From assembly GCA_034111645.1 (NCBI GenBank), contig JAWUWW010000020.1:6912-70911 (forward strand): a stretch of 64,000 nucleotides of DNA, given 5' to 3'. This document shows positions 18,268 to 28,235 of the stretch, piece by piece. Position 1 is the first letter of the stretch. Every line of letters starts with the position of its first letter. Under the pieces are notes generated by a model. It made no database searches and was not told where the DNA came from. It saw only the letters and a program-made list of their open reading frames with translations. This DNA comes from CANLBN01 sp034111645 (GTDB lineage: Bacteria; Pseudomonadota; Gammaproteobacteria; Pseudomonadales; Cellvibrionaceae). A program made the translations under genes and the position numbers.

Positions 18268-19545
18268 CTACTGCCTAATATGCCCATCGCCAAAAACAAC
18301 CCACTTTTGAGATGTTAAACCCTCAAGCCCGACAGGACCTCTCGCATGAATTTTATCGGTCGATATACCAATTTCCCCACCTAAACCATATTCAAAGCCA
18401 TCGGCAAAGCGAGTCGATGCATTCACTATCACCGATGCCGAATCAACTTTTGACATAAATTGACGAGCGCGAGAAATATCTTGCGTGACAATTGCTTCCG
18501 TATGACCCGAGCTAAAATGAGCAATATGATCCATTGCTGAATTCATATCATCAACAATACGAATAGATAAAATTGGGGCTAAATATTCTGTGGCCCAATC
18601 CGCATCAGTCGCCGCAATCATATTGACTAAAGCACATGCACGCTCACAGCCACGTAATTCAACACCTTTTTCTATATAAGCTTGCGCTAAACGCGGTAAA
18701 ATTTTTGGTGCAATAGAGTTTGCAATCAATAGTGTCTCCATTGCATTGCACACACCATAACGATGAGTTTTTGAATTTACCGCAATATCAAAGGCTTTTG
18801 TTAAGTCAGCAAAATCATCGATATAGACATGACAAATACCATCTAAATGCTTGATTACAGAGACGGTTGCTTGATTGACAATACGTTCAATTAAACTTTT
18901 ACCTCCGCGGGGCACAACCACATCCACAAACTCATTCATGGTAATTAACTCGCCTACCGCTTCTCTATCAGCTGTTGATATAACTTGTATAATATCCCTT
19001 GATAGACCTACTTTTTCTAAACCTTTGTAGATACAGCTAGCAATAGCCTGATTTGAATTTAATGCCTCTTTACCGCCGCGTAAGATCGCTGCATTACCTG
19101 ACTTTAAGCACAGGCTTGCAGCATCGATAGTCACATTCGGACGCGACTCATAAATAATTCCTACGACACCTAAAGGCACCCGCATTTTACCCACTTGGAT
19201 TCCAGAGGGTCGATAACTGAGATCCGTAATTTCGCCGCAAGGATCAGGCAACTCAGCAACTTGCGAAAGCCCAATGATCATTTGATCAATTGCTTTATCA
19301 TCTATGCTAAGACGATCGAGCAATGCCGCCTCTAAACCATCACTAACGCCTTGGGCCATATCTTTTTTATTGGCTGCAAGTAACTTATCTCGACTCTTAT
19401 CTAAGGTCGAGGCAATAGCGAGTAAGGCTGCATTTTTTACTGAGGTTTCGGTTGTTGCAATAAGACGTGACGATGCTCGCGCTTTTGCACCCACACCAGC
19501 CATATATTCTTTTATATTCATATTACTATTACTTAATACATTCAA
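18268..19545 (-). CDS. proA: Gamma-glutamyl phosphate reductase
   Basis: ProA reduces gamma-glutamyl phosphate to glutamate semialdehyde in proline synthesis. The 425-residue protein has the aldehyde-dehydrogenase-like layout with the catalytic cysteine C266 in HRYGVCNAMETLL, RVPLGVVGIIYESRPNVT at 122-139 and a C-terminal ARGPVGLEGLTS. There are two candidate starts: ATG at 19545 and ATG at 19521 (MNIKEYM). Neither has a strong ribosome-binding site, so the first eight residues are uncertain. The proA-nadD-rsfS order is also found in Pseudomonas. It heads the minus-strand block; its promoter should lie in the AT-rich 19546-20061 gap. Confidence 0.95.
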   Translation of the reverse strand: MNVLSNSNMNIKEYMAGVGAKARASSRLIATTETSVKNAALLAIASTLDKSRDKLLAANKKDMAQGVSDGLEAALLDRLSIDDKAIDQMIIGLSQVAELPDPCGEITDLSYRPSGIQVGKMRVPLGVVGIIYESRPNVTIDAASLCLKSGNAAILRGGKEALNSNQAIASCIYKGLEKVGLSRDIIQVISTADREAVGELITMNEFVDVVVPRGGKSLIERIVNQATVSVIKHLDGICHVYIDDFADLTKAFDIAVNSKTHRYGVCNAMETLLIANSIAPKILPRLAQAYIEKGVELRGCERACALVNMIAATDADWATEYLAPILSIRIVDDMNSAMDHIAHFSSGHTEAIVTQDISRARQFMSKVDSASVIVNASTRFADGFEYGLGGEIGISTDKIHARGPVGLEGLTSQKWVVFGDGHIRQ

Positions 19546-20061
19546 TTTTAAACAGAGCGACCATAAAGTTATTAAAAATATTTTCTAGTTTTGTATTATA
19601 CATAAATAGGTGCAATTTACAGTCAACTTATATCAAAATTCTCTATTATTGATGAGTTAATTATAACAATGAAAGTTTCAACCCCTTACTGAATAAAAGC
19701 TTTATATTACTGATTTAAAGGAAGGCCAAAAATAAACTTTTAAGCATCAAAAAATGATGCAACAACTAAAATTAAAAGGCTTTAACTCAAACAAATAAAA
19801 TCAATCTACCCAATAATAACTCAGCTATTACAACTCGAAAAATATATGGTTACCCAGATTCAAAATTGACGCTCTAAAATCTATCACGGATCATCAAACC
19901 TACGTCAAGCCCATCTTGTAAATAACATCCCTTACCATCAACAAATAACTTCAATAACCACACTTTGTTCAGTCATTATTCAGTTATGAAGGATTATTCT
20001 ATGTGCAACTTAAGTAATTTTACCCGATTTTTTAAGTGTTTATAAACAATGAGGACTACAA
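19546..20061. other. Divergent intergenic region proA / glycine-zipper gene
   Basis: This 516-base AT-rich region separates two divergent genes. No coding frame with protein-like sequence was found on either strand. It should contain both promoters. The stretch near 19975-19995 (cattattcagttatgaagg) precedes the plus-strand gene and could be part of its promoter, but no clear -35/-10 pair can be assigned. Confidence 0.5.
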
Positions 20062-20625
20062 ATGAAAACAAGAATATTATCAATTGCAGCTTCACTATTA
20101 ATTTTAAGCTCTGCGACTTATGCCGATAACTACAAGCATTCTGATAACTATAACTATTCTGATAATAGCGAACATGCTAACAGACAGACCCGTCATAAGT
20201 ATGCAAAAGTCATTGATGTCCAGCCCATTTACCAAAATGTTAGCTATTACGAGCCCCAGCAAGAGTGCCGCTACGAACAGCGCGCCACTAGAAGCAATAA
20301 TAATACAACAGCTGTTATTGTTGGCAGCTTATTAGGTGGCGCAATTGGTAATGAATTAGGGCACAAGAAGAGCAACAAACGAGTTGGCGCTGTAGCTGAG
20401 GCGATACTTGGAGGCTCTATTGCTAATGATGTTACCCGCGGCAACCGTTCTTATTACGGGCAACAAGAGCAGGTTTGCACAACTACTCAACAAGTACGCT
20501 ATGAAGAAAAAATTACGGGCTATAATGTCGCTTATCGCTATCTTGGAGAAACCTACTATACGCGTATGGATCGTCGACCCAATGATAAAATTAAAATTGA
20601 AGTGAGTGTGCGCCCAGTTTTATGA
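20062..20625 (+). CDS. Exported glycine-zipper (2TM) protein
   Basis: A 187-residue exported protein. The signal peptide is residues 1-21 (cleavage after SSATYA). A Tyr/Asn/His-rich spacer with repeated DNYxxSDN units follows at about 22-45. The glycine zipper 2TM motif is seen in AVIVGSLLGGAIGNELGHKKSNKRVGAVAEAILGGSIAND at about 90-130, as in the 17-kDa surface antigen/SlyB-like group. Cysteines in PQQECRY and QEQVCTT flank the zipper, and a basic beta-rich tail follows. The role is probably in the outer membrane or periplasm; the substrate or partner is unknown. A two-component operon begins 225 bases downstream and may respond to the envelope, but no direct link can be shown. Confidence 0.82.
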   Translation: MKTRILSIAASLLILSSATYADNYKHSDNYNYSDNSEHANRQTRHKYAKVIDVQPIYQNVSYYEPQQECRYEQRATRSNNNTTAVIVGSLLGGAIGNELGHKKSNKRVGAVAEAILGGSIANDVTRGNRSYYGQQEQVCTTTQQVRYEEKITGYNVAYRYLGETYYTRMDRRPNDKIKIEVSVRPVL

Positions 20626-20849
20626 TGCGCTCTAAACAACAAGACCTTTGCTTAAATAGATATGTTAATATCTGGTAAGCGCCTTAGAAAGCAGAGTTTA
20701 GAAATACCAAGGAATACTCTATATCAATCGTACTTAGTTATCCTTAATGGCGCCTACCACCTTATTTCAGGCAAAACTCCGCAAGACGGACAAATCATCT
20801 TTCAACACTAGCTAAACCGTAAATCATATCGACGCATAGAAGGCCTAGA

Positions 20850-21104
20850 ATGCACAAACTACTCACAATAAATATCCCGTTTAAGTTATTCTTAGGCTGT
20901 GTATTAATTCTAGGCCTGAGCTCTAATACAATTGCACAAGGTTCAGCTTCAGATGTAGCCGCCACAGCAGCCTCACAAACAGGAGGTAAGGTTTTACAGG
21001 TCAAAGAAAACAAAGCCGGTAATTATCGGGTTAAAGTTTTAATGCCAAATGGTCAAATACGACATATTATTATTGATAATCCCAACTCCTCTTCAAAAAA
21101 ATAA
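20850..21104 (+). CDS. Small secreted PepSY-like protein
   Basis: An 84-residue protein with a signal peptide (about 1-30, ending NTIAQG). The mature part is ASDVAATAASQTGGKVLQV, then GNYRVKVLMPNGQIRHIIID, which resembles one PepSY half-repeat: an alpha helix followed by a beta hairpin. Small PepSY-like proteins often precede a PhoP/QseB-type regulator and its kinase, as here. It has a ribosome-binding site (aagg, 8 bases before ATG). The response regulator starts 17 bases after its stop. The role is probably periplasmic sensing or modulation of the kinase; this is inferred from position. Confidence 0.75.
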   Translation: MHKLLTINIPFKLFLGCVLILGLSSNTIAQGSASDVAATAASQTGGKVLQVKENKAGNYRVKVLMPNGQIRHIIIDNPNSSSKK

Positions 21105-21120
21105 CCTTAACCACACTACT

Positions 21121-21816
21121 ATGCGCCTACTACTTATAGAAGATGAACCGCAACTGCTAGAAAGCCTATATCAAGATCTAAAGCATGCCGACTATAGCGT
21201 GGACACCGCAGATAATGGACGAGATGGATTATATTTAGGACTAGAAAACCCCTATGACATTGCCGTGATTGATATTGGTCTCCCTGAAATAAACGGCATA
21301 GATGTTATAAAACAATTGCGCGACCAGTCAAAAGACTTTCCTATCCTCATTCTGACCGCGCGCGATAATTGGCAAGATAAAGTAGAAGGGCTTGAAGTTG
21401 GCGCCGACGATTATTTGGTCAAACCTTTTCATAACGAAGAATTACGCGCACGCCTAAATGCACTCACTCGTCGATCTAAAGGGCATGCTTCGCCTGAGTT
21501 ACGCTTTGAATCATTAACTGTAAATACTGCCAGCAAAACAGTTTACGTCGATGGGACAGCGATTAAACTAACCCAATATGAATACAACACTCTCGAATAT
21601 ATTTCACTTAATCACCCTCGCGTTATCTCTAAGACCGAATTAACTGAACACATTTATGATCAAGATTTTGATTTAGACAGCAATGTTATCGAAGTATTGA
21701 TAGGTAGGCTCAGAAAAAAACTTGATCCCAGCGGTACATTAAAGCCAGTTAGCACTTTACGAGGACAAGGCTATCAGCTTGCCCTAAAAAACAATAATGA
21801 TTTAGCTAACACATGA
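21121..21816 (+). CDS. OmpR/PhoP-family response regulator
   Basis: The 231-residue regulator has a receiver domain (1-120) and a winged-helix DNA-binding domain (about 130-225). The phosphorylation site is D51 in VIDIGLP, the acidic pair is at residues 7-8 (EDE), and the conserved lysine is in YLVKPF. The C-terminal part shows LTQYEYNTLEYI and VIEVLIGRLRKKLD, typical of OmpR-family regulators close to PhoP/QseB. I take ATG 21121 as the start because MRLLLIEDE is the true family N-terminus; an upstream in-frame ATG at 21049 lies inside the PepSY-like gene. Its stop overlaps the kinase start (ATGA). The cognate kinase is broken, so phosphorylation may come from another kinase or small phosphodonors. 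Confidence 0.93.
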   Translation: MRLLLIEDEPQLLESLYQDLKHADYSVDTADNGRDGLYLGLENPYDIAVIDIGLPEINGIDVIKQLRDQSKDFPILILTARDNWQDKVEGLEVGADDYLVKPFHNEELRARLNALTRRSKGHASPELRFESLTVNTASKTVYVDGTAIKLTQYEYNTLEYISLNHPRVISKTELTEHIYDQDFDLDSNVIEVLIGRLRKKLDPSGTLKPVSTLRGQGYQLALKNNNDLANT

Positions 21817-23229
21817 CTTTAAATATTGTTAAAAATTACTCCCGTAGATTCACACAAATAAATTCATTACTTGGTCGTTTTATTGCAGCCTCGTTGGTAC
21901 TACTACCTATCTTTATTTTTTCGATCGGAACAGTATTGATCGACACTTTTGAGCATAGTCAGCTAGATGCTGAAGAAAAAACTCTTCAAGCGCAAATGTA
22001 TGGCGTATTGAGCGTAACAGAATTAGATAACAACAAAATCACGCTTCCCTCCTCTCTTGCGGAACCCAAATTTAATCAACAACAATCAGGTTTATATGGC
22101 TTTATTTATAATTCGCAAGGCGAAGAACTTTGGCGTTCGACATCTGCTCAATTATTGAGTGAAGATTTATACCCTATAGATAGCAATTTTATTTTAGCAA
22201 AAACGATATTCGATACTATCGCTATTAGTCAAGCGCAGAAATTTAATCGGTACAGTTATGATGTTGAATGGGTAAATGATGACAACAGCACTACACCTTT
22301 GCGTATAGTAATTGCGAATGATGCTACGATATTAACCACAGAATTAAAAAGCTATAAAAATAGATTATGGCAATGGCTAAGCGTAATGGCTATTGCATTA
22401 ATCTTTACTCAATTACTTATTATGTTTTGGGGTTTAAGACCCTTAAGACGACTTTCGATACAACTAAAAAAATTATATGAAAATGAAATAGAGTCTCTAG
22501 ATGACGACTATCCTGAAGAAATATTACCCGTTACTAAAAACTTTAACATCATTCTATTGCACGAAAAAAATCAACGCGAACGCTATCGAAATACTTTGTC
22601 TGACTTAGCACATAGCTTAAAAACTCCCCTTGCTGTTATTCAAAGCCACTTAAGCAATAAAGAATTTAATCGAGATATTGTAAGCGAACAAGTAATGCGC
22701 ATCGATCAAATTATTAGCCATCAATTAAAACGCGCGTCTATTAATGCAGAAAAAAATTCTATTACCGGAAACTTAAAAAAAATACCTATAAAACCTTGCG
22801 TTGTCAGACTGGCGAATGTTTTACAAAAAGTTTATCAAGATAAAAATTTACATTTCAACAACATCATAAGTGAAAATGTATTTTTTACAGGCGATTAAGC
22901 CGACTTATTAGAATTGCTAGGAAATATATTAGACAATGCCTGTAAATACGGCAAAAATACCGTAGCTATTTCTGCCGCGCTAAAACCTAAAGCTCTTCAA
23001 ATTTTGATTAGTGATGACGGCGACGGAATTACAGAAAACTTTACTTAATAGAGGCGAGCGAGGAGATACTGTTCAAGCAGGTCAAGGTATTGGTTTGAGC
23101 ATTGTGACTGACATTATCAGCAGTTATGGCGGTGGGCTAACGTTAAAAAATAATATGCCTGCACCGCACTTAAAAGGTTGTTGTTTTATTATTGAGCTTC
23201 CTATCCGCGAGCTTGAAAATAACTTTTAA
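21813..23229 (+). pseudogene. Sensor histidine kinase (PhoQ-like), nonsense plus frameshift
   Basis: The first 361 codons encode two membrane segments (about 25-47 and 188-208), a periplasmic sensor region, a HAMP-like linker, and the dimerisation H-box with H267 in LSDLAHSLKTPLAVI. At 22896-22898 a TAA stop interrupts the frame, where the family has GDEADLLEL. After it the same frame continues in register with ADLLELLGNILDNACKYGK (N box) and LISDDGDGI (first G box), up to about 23040. The last part, LLNRGERGDTVQAGQGIGL with the second G box, is in another frame, implying a deletion or shift of a few bases near 23035-23045. With two lesions the ATP-binding domain cannot be made, so the kinase is very likely inactive. 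Confidence 0.9.
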
Positions 23230-23358
23230 TGATCAACATTTTAATTTAAAATTTATTAAAATACGATGCGCATTAGTTTTATAACTTTTATGTGAATTCT
23301 CTTGCAACCTTCTATATAATTTTTCATGTAGCTTCTTATTATATTGACTTTATATGGC

Positions 23359-26019
23359 TCAGGCATCACTTTCTTTGCCAAGAGGCTTAAAGATCAGTAA
23401 CAATTTTGGCAACAATGTTAACGAAGAAAGAATCGCTGCAAACATCGCCACACCCGTCAACAAGCCAAAATAAATTGATGGTATAAACTGCGACAAAACT
23501 AGCACAGAAAAACCAACTATAATTGTTGCAGAGGTATAATACATCGCACGACCAATAGAAGCATGAGAATTATGCATAGATTTTAAATAATTTTTTTCTT
23601 TTGCAAACTCTTCTTTAAATCTACAAATATAATGTATAGCATCGTCAACACCGATACCCACTGCAATTGCCGCAATAGTAATCGTCATCATATCGAGAGG
23701 TATGCCCGCCAAGCCCATACCACCAAGAACCACCAACGCAGCTAACATATTTGGCACCAATGCTATTAGCGATAAACTTAGAGAGCGAAACAACACCAAA
23801 AACATCAGTAAGATGCCAAAAAATACGGCGCCAATTGTGACAATCTGAGAACGATATAAACTCTGTAACATATTATTATACAGAACCAAAACGCCAGTTA
23901 AATGAACTTGCTCATCTTCAAATCCTAATTCATTAACCAAATGGCTCTTTATCTTTTTGAGTAATTCATTTCGGCGCAAGTTTTCATCGGTTTCTTTAAC
24001 TCTTAAAGAAATTCGTGTTTGGTCAAGATCACTCGCTAGATATGGCCTTATCAAAAATTCCTCAATCTCTTTTGGTAATACGTTTCTAACCAAAGCCAAT
24101 TCAAAATCATTTAAGGTTCGCCCATTTAAATCCCTAGCCACTTTATAAACAGTCGCTAGAGATTGAACCTTGCCCACCTCATGCAAAGATTCAAGATAGT
24201 CATGGACAGCTTCAATTTGATCTAAGCCTCCACGAGTAAACCAATAACTAGGTTTATCAGCCAAGGATGAATTGTCAGCCGAATTATCGGTCTCACCAAA
24301 AACATCAGTCTCTTCAATACTAAATGGGTCACTGCCAAACTCGTTCTCCCCAAATGAATTGTCAGAAGCAGGCGCCTGAGCAGCAAATGGATCAGCGGCA
24401 AAAGCATCACCTCCAAACTCATTATTTGAAAATTCGTTCTTACTATCGTCAACATAACTTTCATCGACGTTACTATTGTCGATATTTTTTACATCTAACG
24501 GGTCTTCAATTTTTTTATCTAATATAATATCAAGAGTAATAGTGCCACCTAATTGCTGATCAATCACTAACATACCCTGGTGTATTTCAGTTAAAGAGTG
24601 AAAATAATCAATAAATCTATTTTCAACTTCGAGCCGGTAAAGCCCAACAACACTTACTGCAGCCGCGACAATACCGCAAATAATAATGAAGCTACCGTGC
24701 TTTTCAGTAAATCGCGAAAACCTTAGCGTAAAAAGACTTGATTTATCCTCATCAGTGCTAAGCTTTGTTTTGGGTAACAACGTCAAACCTGCTGGAATAA
24801 CAACAAAAGCAAGTACAAATGCAACAGACAAACCAATGATCATCATCCAACCAAAATCCATAACGGGTCTAATACCACTTACAACTAGCGATGCGAAAGC
24901 AACGATGGTTGTTAGAAGCGTATAGGCGCATGGCTTAAACATCGAATTAATTGTTTGTCGTAAATTTTCTTCGCGCTCAAGCGATGCTTGTTTATTTGAA
25001 AGCTCTCGATAACGAACGATCAAATGAATTGTTATAGAAAGACCAACTATTAATAATAGCGCGACAAAATTAGAAGAAATAACCGTTAAGCGCCAATCAA
25101 TTGCAGCCAAAAAGCCCAGCATTATGACGAGTGTTAATAAACATGTTGTGAGGGGCAGAACAACAAACTGCCATTGACGAAAAATAAAACTTAAGCTCAA
25201 AATAATAAATACAATAATGGCTATACCAAAAACGACAATATCGCTGCGTATAAACTCAACCATATCAGCAGTAATCATGGTGACGCCGCCAAGAAAAATC
25301 TCGGCTTCATCACGATAATCTTTAACGATATTGCGCACTGTCTCTACTCTTTGCGCACTTTCTAGATTTTTCTCAGTACTGTAAGCAGTAAAAACTGTGC
25401 TAACTTCTTCTAACTGTTGTTGTTCATCGACGCTTAAACTATTTGTGTCACGCTTTAAACGCAATGCATCTCGTTGACGCACAAGCTCTATATATTTATT
25501 ATCAGTAGCTAAAAGTAACAAGATCGCTGTGGTTTTGCCATCGCTACCAAGTAACATATCTTTATAAATTGGGCTTTCTAAAAATTCTTTTTTCGCAAGC
25601 GTAAAATCGACATCAGCGTCTAACAATGTTTTTACGCCTGACGCAATTTCAGTTAAGCCAACGGGAGGGCTATACAAAAGTGGCACATCTAAAATTGAGT
25701 TTGCACCAACAACACCCTCTACTTTTTTTAACTCATCCCTTAAGGTTTTCAAATGCGCTAATGTGTTTTGGTCAAACAGATCATTTTTAGGCTTATAGGT
25801 TAGCACCAAAAAATCGCCCGATTGATAACGCTTGGCGATCTCGCGAAAATAATCTAAATCTTTATCATACTCGAGTGTCAATGAATCCGAAGATGCATCA
25901 ATTTTCAAATCAGGAAGATGCGTCGCTAAAACAAGCGCAATACCAACAATAGCAAGCAAAGAGAAAAGAGATTGTCGAAAAATACAATGAAAATATGCAC
26001 GACGAAAATGATCTAACAT
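23359..26019 (-). CDS. RND-superfamily (MMPL-type) exporter
   Basis: An 886-residue inner-membrane protein with twelve predicted membrane segments in the RND/MMPL layout: a single segment near the N-terminus, a large periplasmic loop, a five-segment bundle, then the same again. Conserved membrane patterns such as GLSITIHLIVRYREL and AVGIGVDDAIHYICRFKEE (the acidic proton-relay region) match predicted RND exporters of unknown substrate. An unusual acidic, Phe/Gly/Ala-rich linker (repeated EFG and DPF units) lies at about residues 505-590 in the second periplasmic loop. The downstream end is 130 bases from the broken kinase. ubiX lies 92 bases upstream on the same strand. The substrate is unknown; lipids or hopanoids are typical in related families. 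Confidence 0.85.
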   Translation of the reverse strand: MLDHFRRAYFHCIFRQSLFSLLAIVGIALVLATHLPDLKIDASSDSLTLEYDKDLDYFREIAKRYQSGDFLVLTYKPKNDLFDQNTLAHLKTLRDELKKVEGVVGANSILDVPLLYSPPVGLTEIASGVKTLLDADVDFTLAKKEFLESPIYKDMLLGSDGKTTAILLLLATDNKYIELVRQRDALRLKRDTNSLSVDEQQQLEEVSTVFTAYSTEKNLESAQRVETVRNIVKDYRDEAEIFLGGVTMITADMVEFIRSDIVVFGIAIIVFIILSLSFIFRQWQFVVLPLTTCLLTLVIMLGFLAAIDWRLTVISSNFVALLLIVGLSITIHLIVRYRELSNKQASLEREENLRQTINSMFKPCAYTLLTTIVAFASLVVSGIRPVMDFGWMMIIGLSVAFVLAFVVIPAGLTLLPKTKLSTDEDKSSLFTLRFSRFTEKHGSFIIICGIVAAAVSVVGLYRLEVENRFIDYFHSLTEIHQGMLVIDQQLGGTITLDIILDKKIEDPLDVKNIDNSNVDESYVDDSKNEFSNNEFGGDAFAADPFAAQAPASDNSFGENEFGSDPFSIEETDVFGETDNSADNSSLADKPSYWFTRGGLDQIEAVHDYLESLHEVGKVQSLATVYKVARDLNGRTLNDFELALVRNVLPKEIEEFLIRPYLASDLDQTRISLRVKETDENLRRNELLKKIKSHLVNELGFEDEQVHLTGVLVLYNNMLQSLYRSQIVTIGAVFFGILLMFLVLFRSLSLSLIALVPNMLAALVVLGGMGLAGIPLDMMTITIAAIAVGIGVDDAIHYICRFKEEFAKEKNYLKSMHNSHASIGRAMYYTSATIIVGFSVLVLSQFIPSIYFGLLTGVAMFAAILSSLTLLPKLLLIFKPLGKESDA

Positions 26020-26111
26020 TTATTGTTCCTAAAAAACCTCGCTCAAAAATAATCAAGATTTCATGTTTATTTGTTAATGAAGCTACAAATCTATTAGCCT
26101 CAGTTATCGTT

Positions 26112-26756
26112 CTATTCACCCCATCGAGGCAATACAGTCTGTTCAACATTCAATTGATCTAAGATTCTCGCTACAATAAAATCAACTAAATCGTTAATGG
26201 TTTTTGGGTTTTGGTAAAAGCCGGGGCTTGCCGGTATTACTACAGCGCCCATTTGTGTAATTTTCAACATATTTTCAAGATGGATCTGAGAATATGGGGC
26301 CTCTCTTGAGACCACAATTAATTGGCGTCGTTCTTTAAGCGCCACATCTGCTGCACGCTCTATCAAATTATTACTAGCACCGTGAGCGATAGATGAAATT
26401 GTGCCACCACTTGCAGGGCAAATTACCATCGATGCTGGACTACTTGAGCCGGAGGCAACTGGTGCAAACCAGTCTTCCTTAGCAAATAAATATAACTGAC
26501 CTTCTTTGGCGCCAAAACGTTCTTTTAAAGCTAATAACTGCCGATTATCATTAGCATCAGCTGAAGCATCAGGTAATACCAAATCTGTTTCGGTACGAAT
26601 CACAATTTCAGCTGCACGAGAAATCATTAAGTAGACTTGGCAATTAGCCGCCAACAAGCACTCGAGCAGACGCAAACCATATTGTGCGCCCGAGGCACCG
26701 GTTATCGCTAGGGTGATGGTTCTTGAAAAAGCTTGCTTATTAGAAATTTTACTCAT
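26112..26756 (-). CDS. ubiX: Flavin prenyltransferase UbiX
   Basis: UbiX makes the prenylated FMN cofactor needed by the decarboxylase UbiD in ubiquinone synthesis. The 214-residue flavoprotein starts with ITGASGAQYGLRLLECLL (phosphate and flavin binding, about 18-35) and contains MVICPASGGTISSIAHGASNNLIERAADV (about 108-136) and VVSREAPYSQIHLENMLK, all UbiX/Pad1 hallmarks. The length is slightly above the common 190-210. mpl is immediately upstream (48-base gap) on the same strand, an arrangement also seen in other gammaproteobacteria. Confidence 0.95.
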   Translation of the reverse strand: MSKISNKQAFSRTITLAITGASGAQYGLRLLECLLAANCQVYLMISRAAEIVIRTETDLVLPDASADANDNRQLLALKERFGAKEGQLYLFAKEDWFAPVASGSSSPASMVICPASGGTISSIAHGASNNLIERAADVALKERRQLIVVSREAPYSQIHLENMLKITQMGAVVIPASPGFYQNPKTINDLVDFIVARILDQLNVEQTVLPRWGE

Positions 26757-26804
26757 ATATAAAAATCACATTCAGATTTTGTGCCTAACAGTGGACACGA
26801 ATAA

Positions 26805-28235
26805 TTATAGTGCTTGTATTAATTTTTGATGGATGCCTTCAAAACCACCATTACTCATAATAACAACATGAACAGAAGTACTTGAAGCTTTGTATAATTC
26901 AATGGTCGCATCAATCATTAAATTTATAGAGTTATACTGCTTAGCCGGCACTCTGGTTTGATTGATAACGGACTCTATATCCCATGTTATTGATTCTGGG
27001 CTGTACCACAAGACTTGATCGGCACACTCAAACGCAGCGGCTAAGACTGTTTTATGTACGCCCATGCGCATGGTATTTGAGCGCGGCTCTATCAGTACAA
27101 TAATTTTCTCTGCTCCGACTTTAGCTCTTAAGCCCTCGAGTGTTGTAGCAATCGCGGTTGGATGGTGCGCAAAATCATCATAAATAGAAATGTCATTTTT
27201 ATTATAAAGGCATTCCATGCGTCGCTTTACACCTAAAAATTCAGCCAATGCTTGAGCTGATATTTCTGGAGTCACCCCCACATGACGCGCTGCTGCAATG
27301 GCTACTAAAGCATTGGCGATATTATGTCGGCCTAACTGAGACCACTTTACACTCGCTAATTGCTGGCCTTCAAAATATACCAAAAAGTGCGAGCCATCCT
27401 TTTCTAATAACTCTACTGACCAACTATCTGAATTATTATTAACACTTTTAACCGCGCTGTTTTCATTTGTATGTCCATCTTCATTTTGCTGATTAATTCC
27501 AATAGAAAAACACTGTCGCGGAGTCCAGCAACCTTGCGCAATTACCTGATCGACTGCTTTACTATCTTTGGGGTATATAACTAAACCGTTATTTGGCACG
27601 GTACGCACAAGATGATGAAATTGTTTTTGAATATCTTTCAGTTCATCAAAAATATCGGCGTGGTCAAATTCAAGGTTGTTAATTATAAGGGTGCGTGGCT
27701 GGTAATGTACAAACTTAGAGCGCTTATCAAAGAAGGCACTGTCGTACTCGTCAGCCTCTATAACGAAGAAAGGGGTAGACCCCAAACGCGCCGAATGGTC
27801 AAAGTTGGAAGGAACTCCGCCAATCAAATATCCCGGCTGCATTTTTGCGTACTCTAAGATCCATGCCAGCATACTACTGGTGGTGGTTTTACCGTGAGTC
27901 CCAGATACCGCCAAAACCCACTTACCTTGCAGTACATTATCATGCAACCATTGCGGTCCTGATATATATGGCAAACCCTTATTTAAAATAGCTTCAACCA
28001 ATGGGTTGCCGCGGCTCATCGCATTACCAATAATAAATACATCGGGATTTAGCGATAATTGATCCGCCTCAAAGCCCTCTATCAATTCTATACCAGCACT
28101 TTCAAGCTGTGTACTCATCGGAGGATAAACATTAGCATCGCATCCGGTCACCCTAAATCCTTTAGATACAGCTAATTGAGCGAGACTACCCATAAAGGTG
28201 CCACAAATACCAAGTATATGAATATGCTGCATCAT
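26805..28235 (-). CDS. mpl: UDP-N-acetylmuramate:L-alanyl-gamma-D-glutamyl-meso-DAP ligase
   Basis: Mpl recycles murein tripeptide by joining it to UDP-MurNAc with ATP. The 476-residue protein is a Mur ligase with an N-terminal Rossmann-like domain starting HIHILGICGTFMGSLA, ATP loop GTHGKTTTS at 112-120, EADEYDSAFFDKRSKFVHY in the central domain and IYDDFAHHPTAI before the C-terminal domain. ICGTFMG distinguishes Mpl from MurC. The codon after the first ATG is also ATG, so either could be the start. It shares an upstream intergenic region of about 440 bases with the divergent PPi-phosphofructokinase gene. Confidence 0.95.
   Translation of the reverse strand: MMQHIHILGICGTFMGSLAQLAVSKGFRVTGCDANVYPPMSTQLESAGIELIEGFEADQLSLNPDVFIIGNAMSRGNPLVEAILNKGLPYISGPQWLHDNVLQGKWVLAVSGTHGKTTTSSMLAWILEYAKMQPGYLIGGVPSNFDHSARLGSTPFFVIEADEYDSAFFDKRSKFVHYQPRTLIINNLEFDHADIFDELKDIQKQFHHLVRTVPNNGLVIYPKDSKAVDQVIAQGCWTPRQCFSIGINQQNEDGHTNENSAVKSVNNNSDSWSVELLEKDGSHFLVYFEGQQLASVKWSQLGRHNIANALVAIAAARHVGVTPEISAQALAEFLGVKRRMECLYNKNDISIYDDFAHHPTAIATTLEGLRAKVGAEKIIVLIEPRSNTMRMGVHKTVLAAAFECADQVLWYSPESITWDIESVINQTRVPAKQYNSINLMIDATIELYKASSTSVHVVIMSNGGFEGIHQKLIQAL

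Noticed and set aside
21049..21120. Upstream in-frame extension of the response regulator
   Set aside because: It lies inside the PepSY-like gene; the family N-terminus is MRLLLIEDE at 21121.
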